Part shown: positions 1 to 7,038 of the stretch, one piece after another
Layout of the letters: every line of letters begins with the position of its first letter
Position numbering within the stretch: position 1 is the first letter of the stretch
From: DATLXU01 sp035575515
GTDB taxonomy: Bacteria > Acidobacteriota > Blastocatellia > UBA7656
Assembly (NCBI GenBank): GCA_035575515.1
Contig: DATLXU010000119.1
Coordinates: 1 to 51,938, forward strand
Reading direction: 5' to 3'
Length of the DNA stretch: 51,938 bases
The notes under the pieces: generated by a model
What the model saw: the letters and a program-made list of their open reading frames with translations, nothing else
Databases searched by the model: none
What the model was told of the DNA's origin: nothing
Made by a program: the position numbers and the translations under genes

Positions 1-95
1 CGGTGATCGGGCACTCGTTGAAATTGCTCGTCGAGAAAGCGCATCAGTTCGTCAAAGGTCAGAGATTGTTGGAGTTTGGCGTAATTCTTTGGCAT
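1..95 (-). CDS. Transposase, N-terminal part (runs off the window)
   Basis: The minus strand reads from an ATG at 95 into a protein that begins MPKNYAKL and then has the stretch FDELMRFLDEQFQRVPDHR. An N-terminal F-x2-LM...F-x2-(L/V)PDHR block is typical of a group of IS transposases. The frame is still open at the window edge, so the rest of the gene lies to the left and its integrity cannot be judged. The start codon sits inside the 50-bp direct repeat at 91-140. A related but decayed transposase 5' end follows at 242-447. The exact IS family was not assigned. Confidence 0.6.
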   Translation of the reverse strand, partial: MPKNYAKLQQSLTFDELMRFLDEQFQRVPDH

Positions 96-140
96 TCGCC
101 AAGTTTACAACGAAACTCATTTTCCGTATTGAGAATTGCT
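91..140. repeat. 50-bp direct repeat, copy 1
   Basis: This stretch matches 496-545 at 48 of 50 positions. It overlaps the start codon of the transposase at 1-95, so it is probably the 5' leader of an IS element. Confidence 0.85.
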
Positions 141-152
141 GTAATATCGCAC

Positions 153-241
153 GGCTTTGTTGCATAATTGGCTACACATTGTGTTTTTGAGCCAATCTTA
201 TATAGCGAAAAACGCAAGTAATAGAATTATGCAACAAAGCC
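153..241. mobile_element. 89-bp MITE-like palindromic element
   Basis: Perfect 17-bp terminal inverted repeats lie at 153-169 and 225-241, beginning GGCTTTGTTGCATAATT. A second internal inverted pair (ATTGGCT / AGCCAAT) lies near 167-173 and 189-195. The element has no coding capacity. Termini starting GGCTTTGTTGCA resemble the ends of IS5/IS6-like elements, and a similar end is seen alone at 33285-33301. It interrupts the decayed transposase read from 447 down to 242. I see no clear target-site duplication. Confidence 0.6.
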
Positions 242-447
242 TTTCTACTTTGGTCTGCTCGCGGAATGAGAGGAGCGAAGGCGACTTGAACTATAACATG
301 GTAAAGGCGCTACGTAAGAGATCGGCGAGGTCATAATTGGTATTGGCGCGGCGATGGTCCGGCAGTTGTGCAAAGGCTTCGCTCACGGTCTGCATCAGCG
401 TATCAAAAAGTGATTAGCGGTTGTCGTTTCTTGGATTTACGTGGCAT
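242..447 (-). pseudogene. Decayed transposase 5' end
   Basis: An ATG at 447 opens MPRKSKKRQPLITF. An extra T in the T-run near 405-409 shifts the frame. After it the reading continues FDTLMQTVSEAFAQLPDHR, then a stretch ending in SAFTML, an in-frame TAG (291-293), and SPSLLSFREQ before the MITE-like element breaks it at 241. It is related to, but clearly diverged from, the transposase start at 1-95. With a frameshift, a nonsense codon and a truncation it is non-functional. Confidence 0.6.
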
Positions 448-495
448 CTGCTTACCATACAACAGATGTCACATTTTTCTAAACCGAGAATTGCT

Positions 496-545
496 GGCAT
501 TCGCCAAGTTTACAACGAAACTGATTTTCCATATTGAGAATTGCT
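496..545. repeat. 50-bp direct repeat, copy 2
   Basis: Second copy of the repeat at 91-140, with two mismatches in 50. It lies upstream of the decayed transposase at 242-447, in the same relative place as copy 1 to its own transposase. Confidence 0.85.
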
Positions 546-612
546 CGCGATATTATAACGAAATCTCCCAAGCGAGTTGTTCAGAGGCTATGCAGATAAA
601 GGTTGGAGAGGA

Positions 613-664
613 ACTTAGTATAATTCGCTATACACATTACTTAGTATAATTCGCTATACACATT
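613..664. repeat. Perfect 26-bp tandem duplication
   Basis: The 26-bp unit at 613-638 is repeated exactly and without spacer at 639-664. Each unit contains TATAAT and the inverted words TATA/ATTCGC/TATA. No gene overlaps it convincingly. It could be a recent slippage or insertion scar, or a doubled -10-like sequence. Confidence 0.85.
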
Positions 665-680
665 GATGTTACGCTTGATC

Positions 681-866
681 TTAGCATATCCATCGAAGCG
701 TCCCGGGGACTAACTCTAATTCCCAAGCGGCAAGCTTCTCGTTGAACCATTTACGGTAGATTGCGATATACCGTTTATGATCAGAAATGCCAGTAGTTGT
801 CAAAAATTCGACAGCAGGTATTTCCGACATAGTTGACCGATCATTAACTAATTCTACGGTTGACAT
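681..866 (-). CDS. Small protein of unknown function (61 aa)
   Basis: I do not recognise this gene. The protein begins MSTVELVNDRS and has a basic/aromatic middle (KRYIAIYRKWFNEK). The start at 866 is chosen because a very strong purine-rich ribosome binding site (GAGGAGGGGGAG) ends 4 nt upstream, which is better than the ATG at 884. Its first 23 bases overlap the end of the upstream small gene (844-1059), so the two are probably translationally coupled. It lies in an AT-richer accessory patch next to IS remnants. No family or function is claimed. Confidence 0.5.
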   Translation of the reverse strand: MSTVELVNDRSTMSEIPAVEFLTTTGISDHKRYIAIYRKWFNEKLAAWELELVPGTLRWIC

Positions 867-1059
867 TTGACTCCCCCTCCTCATCCGATGCCTTGACCTG
901 TTCGGGGTGAAAGAGGTAAAGGCTTGAAGGATCGTTAATTAGCGCTACATAGATTATTAAATCTATGCGGCTAATTGCTGAAATGGTCCCGTATCCAAAA
1001 GTGGTCTGTACCTTCTGACCTACGGTAAATGACTCAATGCCCGATGATAAAGCCGACAT
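844..1059 (-). CDS. Small protein of unknown function (71 aa), beta-rich
   Basis: I do not recognise this gene. The 71-residue product has a pattern of short beta strands (FTVGQKVQTTFGYGTISAISR, then a hydrophobic strand, then a proline turn) that suggests a small SH3/KOW-like barrel, with an acidic C-terminus. The start at 1059 is supported by GAGG about 6 nt upstream. It overlaps the next small gene (681-866). A GC-rich, strongly structured segment lies in its leader (1163-1282 on the same strand), so post-transcriptional control is possible. The fold is inference from residue pattern only. Confidence 0.5.
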   Translation of the reverse strand: MSALSSGIESFTVGQKVQTTFGYGTISAISRIDLIIYVALINDPSSLYLFHPEQVKASDEEGESNVNRRIS

Positions 1060-1154
1060 AATAACCTCTTCGTAGCTTCCGGTCCGAAGCTGTATGCCAA
1101 TCGGCCCATGCCACGTTGATCGAAAAGAACCTTTTCAAAAGAATGCACTTAATA

Positions 1155-1285
1155 TGAAGCAAGCCACAAAAGTCGGTGCTGCTCCCTTCCCCCGACTCTT
1201 GTGGCGTCCCAGTGCTTCTGTTACTTCTCTCAGTTTATCCCGGTGGCTGACGTTGCCCCCTTAACCTCAGCCTCCGTGCAACTTT
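1155..1285 (-). ncRNA. Structured RNA candidate in the leader of the small genes
   Basis: A 14-bp hairpin pairs 1163-1176 with 1192-1205 around a 15-nt loop. Its one non-Watson-Crick position is a G-U pair on the minus strand but an A-C mismatch on the plus strand, so a minus-strand RNA is favoured. Upstream in that RNA, 1278-1282 can pair with 1252-1256 and 1267-1272 with 1245-1250. These two stems interleave, so they are pseudoknotted or mutually exclusive. The loop contains GGAAGGGAGCAGC, like the SRP RNA helix-8 tip, but the pairs that should close the GGAA loop are absent. No known class is assigned. Confidence 0.35.
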
Positions 1286-1352
1286 TAAATTACATCTAAT
1301 GATTGAGCAATGCTTGTGCCAATGGTTTTATACCTGAACAGGTAACGCTAAG

Positions 1353-1493
1353 CTATTGTATCAAAGACATTTCACGATTTTGCCAGCTACGACGAATTAA
1401 CAAAATTCGGAATCCAATTATGACAATTAGCGTCATCTTGACTGAATTAGGTGAGACAATTCTTCTCAAAAAAGAATGCGGTGAGAGCTTCAT
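1353..1493 (-). CDS. Possible short membrane peptide after the PqqD-like gene
   Basis: A 46-codon reading frame starts with ATG at 1493, 46 bp downstream of the PqqD-like gene and on the same strand. It contains one hydrophobic stretch (MTLIVIIGFRILLI) followed by RRSWQNRE. A hydrophobic segment then W is reminiscent of the start of some RiPP maturation proteins, but there is no further homology to lean on and no clear ribosome binding site. It could be a truncated remnant or chance. Confidence 0.2.
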   Translation of the reverse strand: MKLSPHSFLRRIVSPNSVKMTLIVIIGFRILLIRRSWQNREMSLIQ

Positions 1494-1538
1494 GCGCCCT
1501 GCAGGTCTAGCACGAGAGATTAAGCTAAAATGTGGTTT

Positions 1539-1811
1539 TTACTCGATGCGGATCATTTTGAATTGTTGGAGCCGCTCGAGGAATTCACCTATGGATCGGC
1601 GTGCTGATGCTTCATCTACATCGAATCGTTCGCACACTGCACGAATGAGATTATCCATTGTCACAGCTTTGCCATTTTCGATTTGCTGCCAGAGAACCGC
1701 CCCTGTGCGATTGAGGCTGTAATAGAAAAGCGTGTTAAGATTCAGCAATACGGCGGTTCCGTCTTCGAGAGGTGTGAATACAGTTGGCGAGGACTTCTCA
1801 ATGTTCATCAT
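1539..1811 (-). CDS. PqqD-family peptide chaperone (RRE domain)
   Basis: The 90-residue product matches the PqqD/RiPP recognition element family from end to end. It has the strand FTPLEDGTAVLLNLNTLFYYSLN, the hallmark NRTGAVLWQQI, and the helical C-terminal half with FDVDEASARRSIGEFLERL. Such proteins bind leader peptides and deliver them to maturation enzymes. The double ATG at 1806-1811 is preferred over an upstream TTG because AAGGA lies about 11 nt before it. It is the last clear gene of a minus-strand group that begins with a LuxR-type regulator (1945-2568). No peptidase, radical SAM or cyclase gene follows, so the locus is either an orphan or truncated by the neighbouring mobile elements. 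Confidence 0.85.
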   Translation of the reverse strand: MMNIEKSSPTVFTPLEDGTAVLLNLNTLFYYSLNRTGAVLWQQIENGKAVTMDNLIRAVCERFDVDEASARRSIGEFLERLQQFKMIRIE

Positions 1812-1868
1812 CCTAAAAATAATCCTTGCTCCTCGCCCGCGCAAGTTTATAATGCTAGCTCACTCTCA

Positions 1869-1943
1869 TCAATCTGCTTCCATTTCATGCCGAGCGCAGC
1901 AGCCGATCTCATCGCCCGGCGGCTGCAACAAATTCATCTCCAT
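1869..1943 (-). CDS. Short ORF, possible precursor peptide (24 aa)
   Basis: An ATG one base after the stop of the LuxR-type gene opens a 24-codon frame, ending 57 bp before the PqqD-like gene. The peptide starts MEMNLLQPPGDEIG and continues with a CC pair and an acidic/His-containing tail. Size and placement fit a RiPP precursor such as PqqA (23-24 aa), but the Glu-x3-Tyr pair of PqqA is missing and there is no strong ribosome binding site, so coupling to the preceding stop would be required. This is a hypothesis and not a firm gene. Confidence 0.3.
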   Translation of the reverse strand: MEMNLLQPPGDEIGCCARHEMEAD

Positions 1944-1944
1944 T

Positions 1945-2568
1945 TCACAATCCGCTGTCGAGCAATCGAGACGCAAGCTCCGTGCGACCGCGAACGTTGG
2001 CCTTCTGATAAACCTTGTCCAAGTGTTTGTTGACGGTCTCAACGCTGATTCTGAGCCGTTCGGCAATCTCAAGATTCTTATACCCCCGCAGGCATTCTAC
2101 AGCCACCTGCGCTTCTCTTTCAGTTAATCCCCACATCTGGCGCAAGTGCTCTTCATAACTAGACCAGCGCGAAGCCGACCGCTTTATCAAGCATAATGCG
2201 TAGCTCTGCGGCCCAAGCATACCTTCAGGCATAAGTGTGCAGTGGAGCTCGTGCGCTATGCGGCCAACTGTAACATCGCGCGACGCGGAGTAGTCGCCTT
2301 CGCGGTCCATCTCGCGCGCATTATATAAGTCCTGGTAAAAATCTGTAGCAAATTCTATGACTGCCGCAACCAGCAAATGGCCTTCGCGGTTCTCGACTAG
2401 CAACTTGTCAAAAGCGCGGTTGTGCCAGATGAGTTGGCCTTCAGAATTAAGGAAGACCGCGCCTTCGTTTATCTCATCGAGCGCAGTTGTCAGGCTGTAG
2501 AGACGGTCTGTTGTTTCTGACATGGGCGCTTCGACGGGTGAGGACGTATAAGTACCTTGAACTAACAT
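1945..2568 (-). CDS. PAS-like sensor / LuxR-type transcriptional regulator
   Basis: The 207-residue protein has an N-terminal PAS-like region (LTTALDEINEGAVFLNSEGQ..., then IWHNRAFDKLL) and a C-terminal LuxR/GerE helix-turn-helix with WGLTEREAQVAVECLRGY, NLEIAERLRISVETVNKHLD and a terminal RTELASRL. The start at 2568 is preferred because AAAGGA lies just upstream. The ATG at 2616 lacks such a site. It leads a same-strand group with a 24-codon ORF and the PqqD-like gene, so it may regulate that locus. It has no receiver domain, so it probably senses a ligand or small signal through the PAS part. Confidence 0.8.
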   Translation of the reverse strand: MLVQGTYTSSPVEAPMSETTDRLYSLTTALDEINEGAVFLNSEGQLIWHNRAFDKLLVENREGHLLVAAVIEFATDFYQDLYNAREMDREGDYSASRDVTVGRIAHELHCTLMPEGMLGPQSYALCLIKRSASRWSSYEEHLRQMWGLTEREAQVAVECLRGYKNLEIAERLRISVETVNKHLDKVYQKANVRGRTELASRLLDSGL

Positions 2569-2863
2569 AAAACTATCCTTTGCGATGCTTGCCAGTTGAA
2601 GGCCGCAGATGCGCATTTGCGGTCAGGCAAACCAATCATGCTATTCGGCAATTGAATTCCTATTCTAGGGGCAGGGAGGCTGCAACTTGGGTGAGAGCCT
2701 TCTACGCTACAGCCTGACCTCTGAAGGTCAGCCCGGTAAGCTTTAATTCAAGCAGACCGGACAAAATCTGGCTTCGGCAAGGTTATAAGATATGCACTTT
2801 ACATTGTCAACAGTTTAATCTCTGCGCCAGGTTAGGTATTTTTGACCCGCAATCCCCAAAACT

Positions 2864-3007
2864 CTGACCGCAGACGAGCGCCGCCGCGCGAGGCGCAGCG
2901 CCGCATTGCGCTTCGTTTTTGCCACAGCGGTTGCGGCTGCGGCAATCTTTGTGCTCGCGAAACTTTTCATCCTTACCGAAGTCTTCCAAATCATCAGCAA
3001 AAACTAG
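2864..3007 (+). CDS. Possible small single-pass membrane protein with non-ATG start
   Basis: The frame ending at the TAG at 3005-3007 reads like a real protein: an Arg-rich cytoplasmic part (ADERRRARRSAAL), then a transmembrane helix (FVFATAVAAAAIFVLAKLFIL) and a short tail. No ATG or GTG opens it. A CTG at 2864 or TTG at 2906 would be needed, and an in-frame TGA lies at about 2843. It could be the remnant of a larger gene. It precedes the ExeA-like ATPase by 53 bp on the same strand. Confidence 0.3.
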   Translation: MTADERRRARRSAALRFVFATAVAAAAIFVLAKLFILTEVFQIISKN

Positions 3008-3060
3008 AATCTGCGGGCCATTCGCAATTTAACTCAGGTGAAAGGAAGCCGGGCACGCGA

Positions 3061-4137
3061 ATGTATCAGCAATTCTATAAACTGAACGATATACCTTTCA
3101 GTCTCGCGCCCGACCCGAAGTATCTGTTTCGAACCGAGAGCCTGCTTGAAGTCTTCGCCAATCTTCAGTACGGCATCGAGCACGGCAAAGGCATCGTCGT
3201 CGTGACGGGAGAGGTCGGAGCAGGCAAGACGACCGTTCTGCGCTCGATGCTTCAATCGCTTGATCGTTCGGTGCTTGCGGCTTACATCTTCAACCCGCTG
3301 CTTTCAACGGAAGAGTTCTTTGATCTGCTTGCAGGTGAGTTTCGATTGCGCCCCCAACAATCAAAAGCTTCGATGCTCCGCCTGCTCGGTTACGTTCTTA
3401 TGTCGCGTCACGCGCAGGGACTTCGAACGGTGCTCGTCATTGACGAAGCGCACCTTCTGCCCCCGCACCTTCTTGAAGAGATCCGCTTGCTTTCAAACTT
3501 CGAGACGAACCGCGAGAAGCTGCTTCAAATAATCCTGTGCGGCCAGCCTGAGCTTCACGATTTGCTCGCACAGCCTGAGCTTCGGCAATTCAAGCAGTGC
3601 GTCGGCCTCAAATGCTCAATCAAGATGCTCACCCTTCTTGAGACTTCCGAATACATTCGCTGGCGGCTTCAAGTTGCAGGCGCGAAAGATGTGAATCTGT
3701 TTGAGCCGCAATCAATCAGAATGATTCATCAATTTTCGAGCGGTATCCCGCGAATCATCAACAACATTTGCGACAACGCATTGCTCACGGGTTTCAGCCG
3801 CGGAGAGCATCGCATTGTTGCTTCAATCATCAATGAAGCGGTCGAAGAGTTGGACCTCACCTCAATGGAAATAATCTCGGCGCCAACGGTTGCCGAAAGT
3901 GTTGTCGAGCGAAGCGCGCACCAAAAGGTCGGCTCGCAGCTTCAATCATCGAGAGACTCATCGCAGCCGTCTTCGACTAATCGAGAACCGTCAAACGTCC
4001 GTTACATTCGCCGCGAGATTGAAGAATCAATCGCGGCAGATGACGAGCCGCGATTCGTTATCAACAGCGAAAGCAAAGACGATGCGCAGACGCCGCTCAG
4101 GTTTTTCTCGCGCGTGCGCGTGACCAGAAATTCGTAG
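3061..4137 (+). CDS. GspA/ExeA-type AAA ATPase
   Basis: The 358-residue protein begins with the family signature (MYQQFYKLNDIPFSLAPDP...LF). It has Walker A GEVGAGKTT at residues 50-58, Walker B VLVIDEAH at 124-131, and a sensor-like region with SGIPRIINNICDNALL. Members of this family (ExeA/GspA, also TniB-related) help secretin assembly or act as general AAA+ ATPases. The usual C-terminal peptidoglycan-binding domain is absent, and a Ser-rich polar tail replaces it from about residue 270. The ATG at 3061 is chosen because the conserved N-terminus starts there and AAAGGAAG lies upstream. Confidence 0.88.
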   Translation: MYQQFYKLNDIPFSLAPDPKYLFRTESLLEVFANLQYGIEHGKGIVVVTGEVGAGKTTVLRSMLQSLDRSVLAAYIFNPLLSTEEFFDLLAGEFRLRPQQSKASMLRLLGYVLMSRHAQGLRTVLVIDEAHLLPPHLLEEIRLLSNFETNREKLLQIILCGQPELHDLLAQPELRQFKQCVGLKCSIKMLTLLETSEYIRWRLQVAGAKDVNLFEPQSIRMIHQFSSGIPRIINNICDNALLTGFSRGEHRIVASIINEAVEELDLTSMEIISAPTVAESVVERSAHQKVGSQLQSSRDSSQPSSTNREPSNVRYIRREIEESIAADDEPRFVINSESKDDAQTPLRFFSRVRVTRNS

Positions 4138-4509
4138 CCGTGTGAGCGATTGCAAGTTCCGAAGAGAACGCTTGCTTCGATACGCTTATCGTATCGGGCA
4201 ATCTTTTCAAGAAGGTTATGAAGGTATCGAGCCTTGTGGGAATCGCAAGTTTATATGAAGAACACGCCAAGGTGTTGATTGGGCAAATCGCAGCCAAGCC
4301 GCTTTAAGCCACCTGAAGCGAAAACGAAATACATCTTGGTGTAGCGCCCATATAGTCACATTCCTGACGCGCGGCGGGCGTTGATTGCCAGCCGCACGGT
4401 TTTCGTTCAAGCGTCATCACTGAGATGACAAACTGTTAAAGTTAAGTCAAACGAGGACGCAACAACAAGCGCACTGAACGCTAAAACTTTCGTAGAGAGG
4501 GGAACAACA

Positions 4510-4857
4510 ATGTCAAAACCGACATTCCGATTTTCAATGACCGCAAGCGAAGACTCACCGAATAGCAATTCAAACGGCTTGCGTCGCAGCCCGCTGGCTG
4601 AGCTTGTGAGCGAGCGATTGAAAGCGAAAGGCTTGCGGCAGATTGATTTCTGCCGCCAGACGGGATTCGATCAAGGGCTGCTGTCGAAGATACTTTCATC
4701 TGTGGTAAGCACGCTTAATGTCGAGACGGCGCTGAAGCTGGCCGAAGGCTTGAACGTTGCGCCGAGCGTTGTGTTTGAAGCGATAGGGAAGAGGGACGTG
4801 GATGAAATGCTTCGGCGGTTTTATTCAAACGCCGCGCCAATCAATCAAGCCGTTTAG
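4510..4857 (+). CDS. XRE-family helix-turn-helix regulator
   Basis: The 115-residue protein has a central helix-turn-helix (LVSERLKAKGLRQIDFCRQTGFDQGLLSKILSS, then LNVETALKLAEGLNVAPSVVFEAIG) typical of Cro/CI-type regulators. The first 25 residues are low-complexity, rich in Ser and Asn. A good ribosome binding site (GAGAGGGG) lies 6-7 nt before the ATG. The 370-bp space before it holds no gene I can support, and its targets are unknown. It faces the sigma-like gene at 5127-6359. Confidence 0.8.
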   Translation: MSKPTFRFSMTASEDSPNSNSNGLRRSPLAELVSERLKAKGLRQIDFCRQTGFDQGLLSKILSSVVSTLNVETALKLAEGLNVAPSVVFEAIGKRDVDEMLRRFYSNAAPINQAV

Positions 4858-5126
4858 TTTGCAGCGAGCGGCTGTCAATCTCACCTTAACAGTTGCTGCA
4901 ATAAACTGCGGTGTTAGAAATCTCACCAATATCCTTGCCCCCCACGAATAGTGAACTTCACACTGTCGGGGCGAGCCGTGCCCGAATTCAACGCGCCGCA
5001 AATACGAGAAGTTATCGAAGGGTCTTGCTGGATAATTTACTACATAAAACCAGACCGGATAGATGTACTTGCTGTCATTCACGGCCCACAGCAGCCCCCT
5101 TGGAATGAATAACTCGCATCTATTCG

Positions 5127-6359
5127 CTACTGCGCCTGGCTGGCCTGCAAAATCAATCGCTGCAGAGACTCGGAAAATATCACGCCTTCTTCGACCGATA
5201 ATCTGAGCTTCTTCAATTCGTGCTCGATCAGGCGGCAGTTATCGCTAACTAGCGAATCCGATACGCCGAGCATTGCGGCTATCTCCAACTGCGAAGGACC
5301 GTCGGGGTCATAGTAGCAATGCCACAGCGTCGCCAGCAGCCGCACGTAGCGCCGCTCGTTGTTATTTACGGCGCGGCGGAGCGCGATTAAAAATTCATCG
5401 GCCATCTTTGCCGCGCGGCGGTCTTTCTCAGCACGCAGCAACCGGTCTTCGGGTGTGTCGCGCGTGTCAACTGCTTCGCGATGCACCGCGTTGCCTTCGT
5501 TGCCCGCGCGCATTTGCTCGTCAAGCGAAGCTATGCGGTAATCCTGCAATGGAATCTTCGACAGCGCCAACTGCCTGAGCGTTCGCACGTCGGCGGGCGA
5601 ATCTATCGCTTTGAAGATTTCAACTATTAGCTGTTCAAGGTCGGTGTTCGACAGGATCAGTTGCGATGAACCGGAGCGCCCGACGAGTCGCGTGTTACGG
5701 CGGCGCATCGGCACTTCTTTTATCGCGTCGGCGAAGTGGCCCGCATCGCGCAACTGTTTTGAGTCGCGCCACTCTTTCAATCCGTAAACCTGATAGACCA
5801 TGCAGCGACGGCGCGGGTTATTGCTATTAACATTGCCGGAGTTTTCTTCGTCTGCATCGTCGAGCGTTTCGATAAGGTCATCCTCTTCGCTTAAGTGGGT
5901 CTCAACAGGCTTTGCTTTTTTGGGAGGGCGACCGCGGCGAGCGGGCTTGTTTGCAGAAACGTCTTTCGCGCCCGTCTTTTCTCCCATCAAGCGAAAGCGC
6001 GGGCTTCTCTTCAAAAGCGAACTGACGCGCCGCGCCATCCTGAACGATTCGGGATAACGCTTGCGCAATCGAGCGCCGACAAGGTTCGGGAGCTCAAGCC
6101 GCGCAATCTCGTTTTCAATCTCACTGTTTGTGTAGCGGCCGCGGATGTAATGATCGAACCGCTGTTTTTGAAATAGCTCAAGGAATAATTCCTGTGTGAG
6201 GTCAGCGTTTATTTCCGTCTGCAAAGTGACGGCGGCTCCATCCGTAGCAAAGTGCAGCGGGCGCACAGCAGGGTGGCGCGAAACCAACCGATACAGCCCA
6301 TTCCAAAGTCCCTCGACATCTTCTTCTGCAAGTAACCCGACCCAATCAATCTCGGCCAT
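5127..6359 (-). CDS. Sigma-factor-like DNA-binding protein with AT-hook
   Basis: This 410-residue protein is not a standard sigma factor. The N-terminal part has DLTQELFLELFQKQRFDHYI followed by a helical region (NEIARLELPNLVGARLRKRYP), reminiscent of sigma region 2 but weak. Residues around 140-150 carry an AT-hook-like PARRGRPPKKAKP, then an acidic linker. The C-terminus (RYVRLLATLWHCYYDPDGPSQ, then LEIAAMLGVSDSLVSDNCRLIEHEL) is a sigma region-4-like helix-turn-helix. GGGAG lies 9 nt before the ATG. No anti-sigma gene is adjacent. It may be a divergent ECF-like regulator, and its function is unknown. Confidence 0.65.
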   Translation of the reverse strand: MAEIDWVGLLAEEDVEGLWNGLYRLVSRHPAVRPLHFATDGAAVTLQTEINADLTQELFLELFQKQRFDHYIRGRYTNSEIENEIARLELPNLVGARLRKRYPESFRMARRVSSLLKRSPRFRLMGEKTGAKDVSANKPARRGRPPKKAKPVETHLSEEDDLIETLDDADEENSGNVNSNNPRRRCMVYQVYGLKEWRDSKQLRDAGHFADAIKEVPMRRRNTRLVGRSGSSQLILSNTDLEQLIVEIFKAIDSPADVRTLRQLALSKIPLQDYRIASLDEQMRAGNEGNAVHREAVDTRDTPEDRLLRAEKDRRAAKMADEFLIALRRAVNNNERRYVRLLATLWHCYYDPDGPSQLEIAAMLGVSDSLVSDNCRLIEHELKKLRLSVEEGVIFSESLQRLILQASQAQ

Positions 6360-7038
6360 TCAATAATCTCCCACTTAATCGCGCAGGTAATCTAAGCTCA
6401 CGCTTGAGACTGGCATAAGCGCGATCTGGCGCCGCGCTTCTTTATTTATCTTCGGGCGCAATAAGTATCTCGGCTACGAGCTTGGAGGCAAGCACAAAAG
6501 CGGAGCCTGCGAGCTTTGTGCTCTGCGCTACGTAGTGGTATCAAAAAGGCGCAGGGGCTGTCAAGGCGCTTGAAAATTGAGGGCGGGAGAACCCAAATAT
6601 AGTAACCTGAAAAGGAATCAATCCCTTCGATGACGCGGCCCAAAGCCGCCGCATCATCTCAAGCCCATCTTATACCACTCCGCTGGCTTTAGATAAAGAG
6701 TTCAGTTCATGCGCAGTCGATCAGCTTGTGCTGCTTTGTCGCCCTCCGTGCTTGTCAGCCGCTGCGCTTTGTGATAACAAGAACGTTTGCGGCGCTCCGA
6801 TTGTCAAAAAGCGATTTGAATGTCGTGTCCATTCATTGCAATGAACGGCAATCGGAAACTCTGATTATCGAACAGGAGAGATATGCTGAAAACCTGAGTC
6901 AGCGACCAACAATGGGCGCAAGTTTTGCGACGACCAATCTAACGCTCGTGGCCTCCCTCACCCTCCTATTCCGGGGCAAGGCGACGCCCCGAGCCTGTAA
7001 CGTAATCCTAAACAAACTGTCGGCGAAAGGATACCTTT
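6360..7038. other. Intergenic region, 679 bp
   Basis: No open frame here looks coding. It separates the leftward sigma-like gene from the rightward acyl-CoA dehydrogenase-like gene, so it probably holds divergent promoters. Notable items are a 14-bp perfect palindrome (6832-6845) and a short GC hairpin (CGGGGC/GCCCCG) at about 6972-6991 ahead of the latter gene. Confidence 0.6.
6832..6845. promoter_or_regulatory. Perfect 14-bp palindrome, possible operator
   Basis: TTCATTGCAATGAA is a perfect dyad located 194 bp upstream of the acyl-CoA dehydrogenase-like start codon. Its size and symmetry fit a dimeric repressor site, but no regulator gene is adjacent and I cannot identify a binding protein. 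Confidence 0.35.

Noticed and set aside
1163..1205. SRP RNA (ffs) from the GGAAGGGAGCAGC loop
   Set aside because: The pairs closing the GGAA tetraloop and the symmetric loop of helix 8 are missing, so the match is limited to one side of the loop.
1155..1285. Cyclic-di-GMP, cobalamin or SAM riboswitch
   Set aside because: Only short words such as GGGACGC resemble the c-di-GMP motif. The conserved cores and helix order of these classes are absent.
1303..1722. Plus-strand 139-codon open frame
   Set aside because: It overlaps the well-supported PqqD-like gene on the other strand and has no protein-like pattern or ribosome binding site.
4138..4509. Gene between the ExeA-like and XRE genes
   Set aside because: Short frames on both strands lack ribosome binding sites and recognisable motifs. 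One 29-codon ATG frame ending near 4305 is too weak to call.
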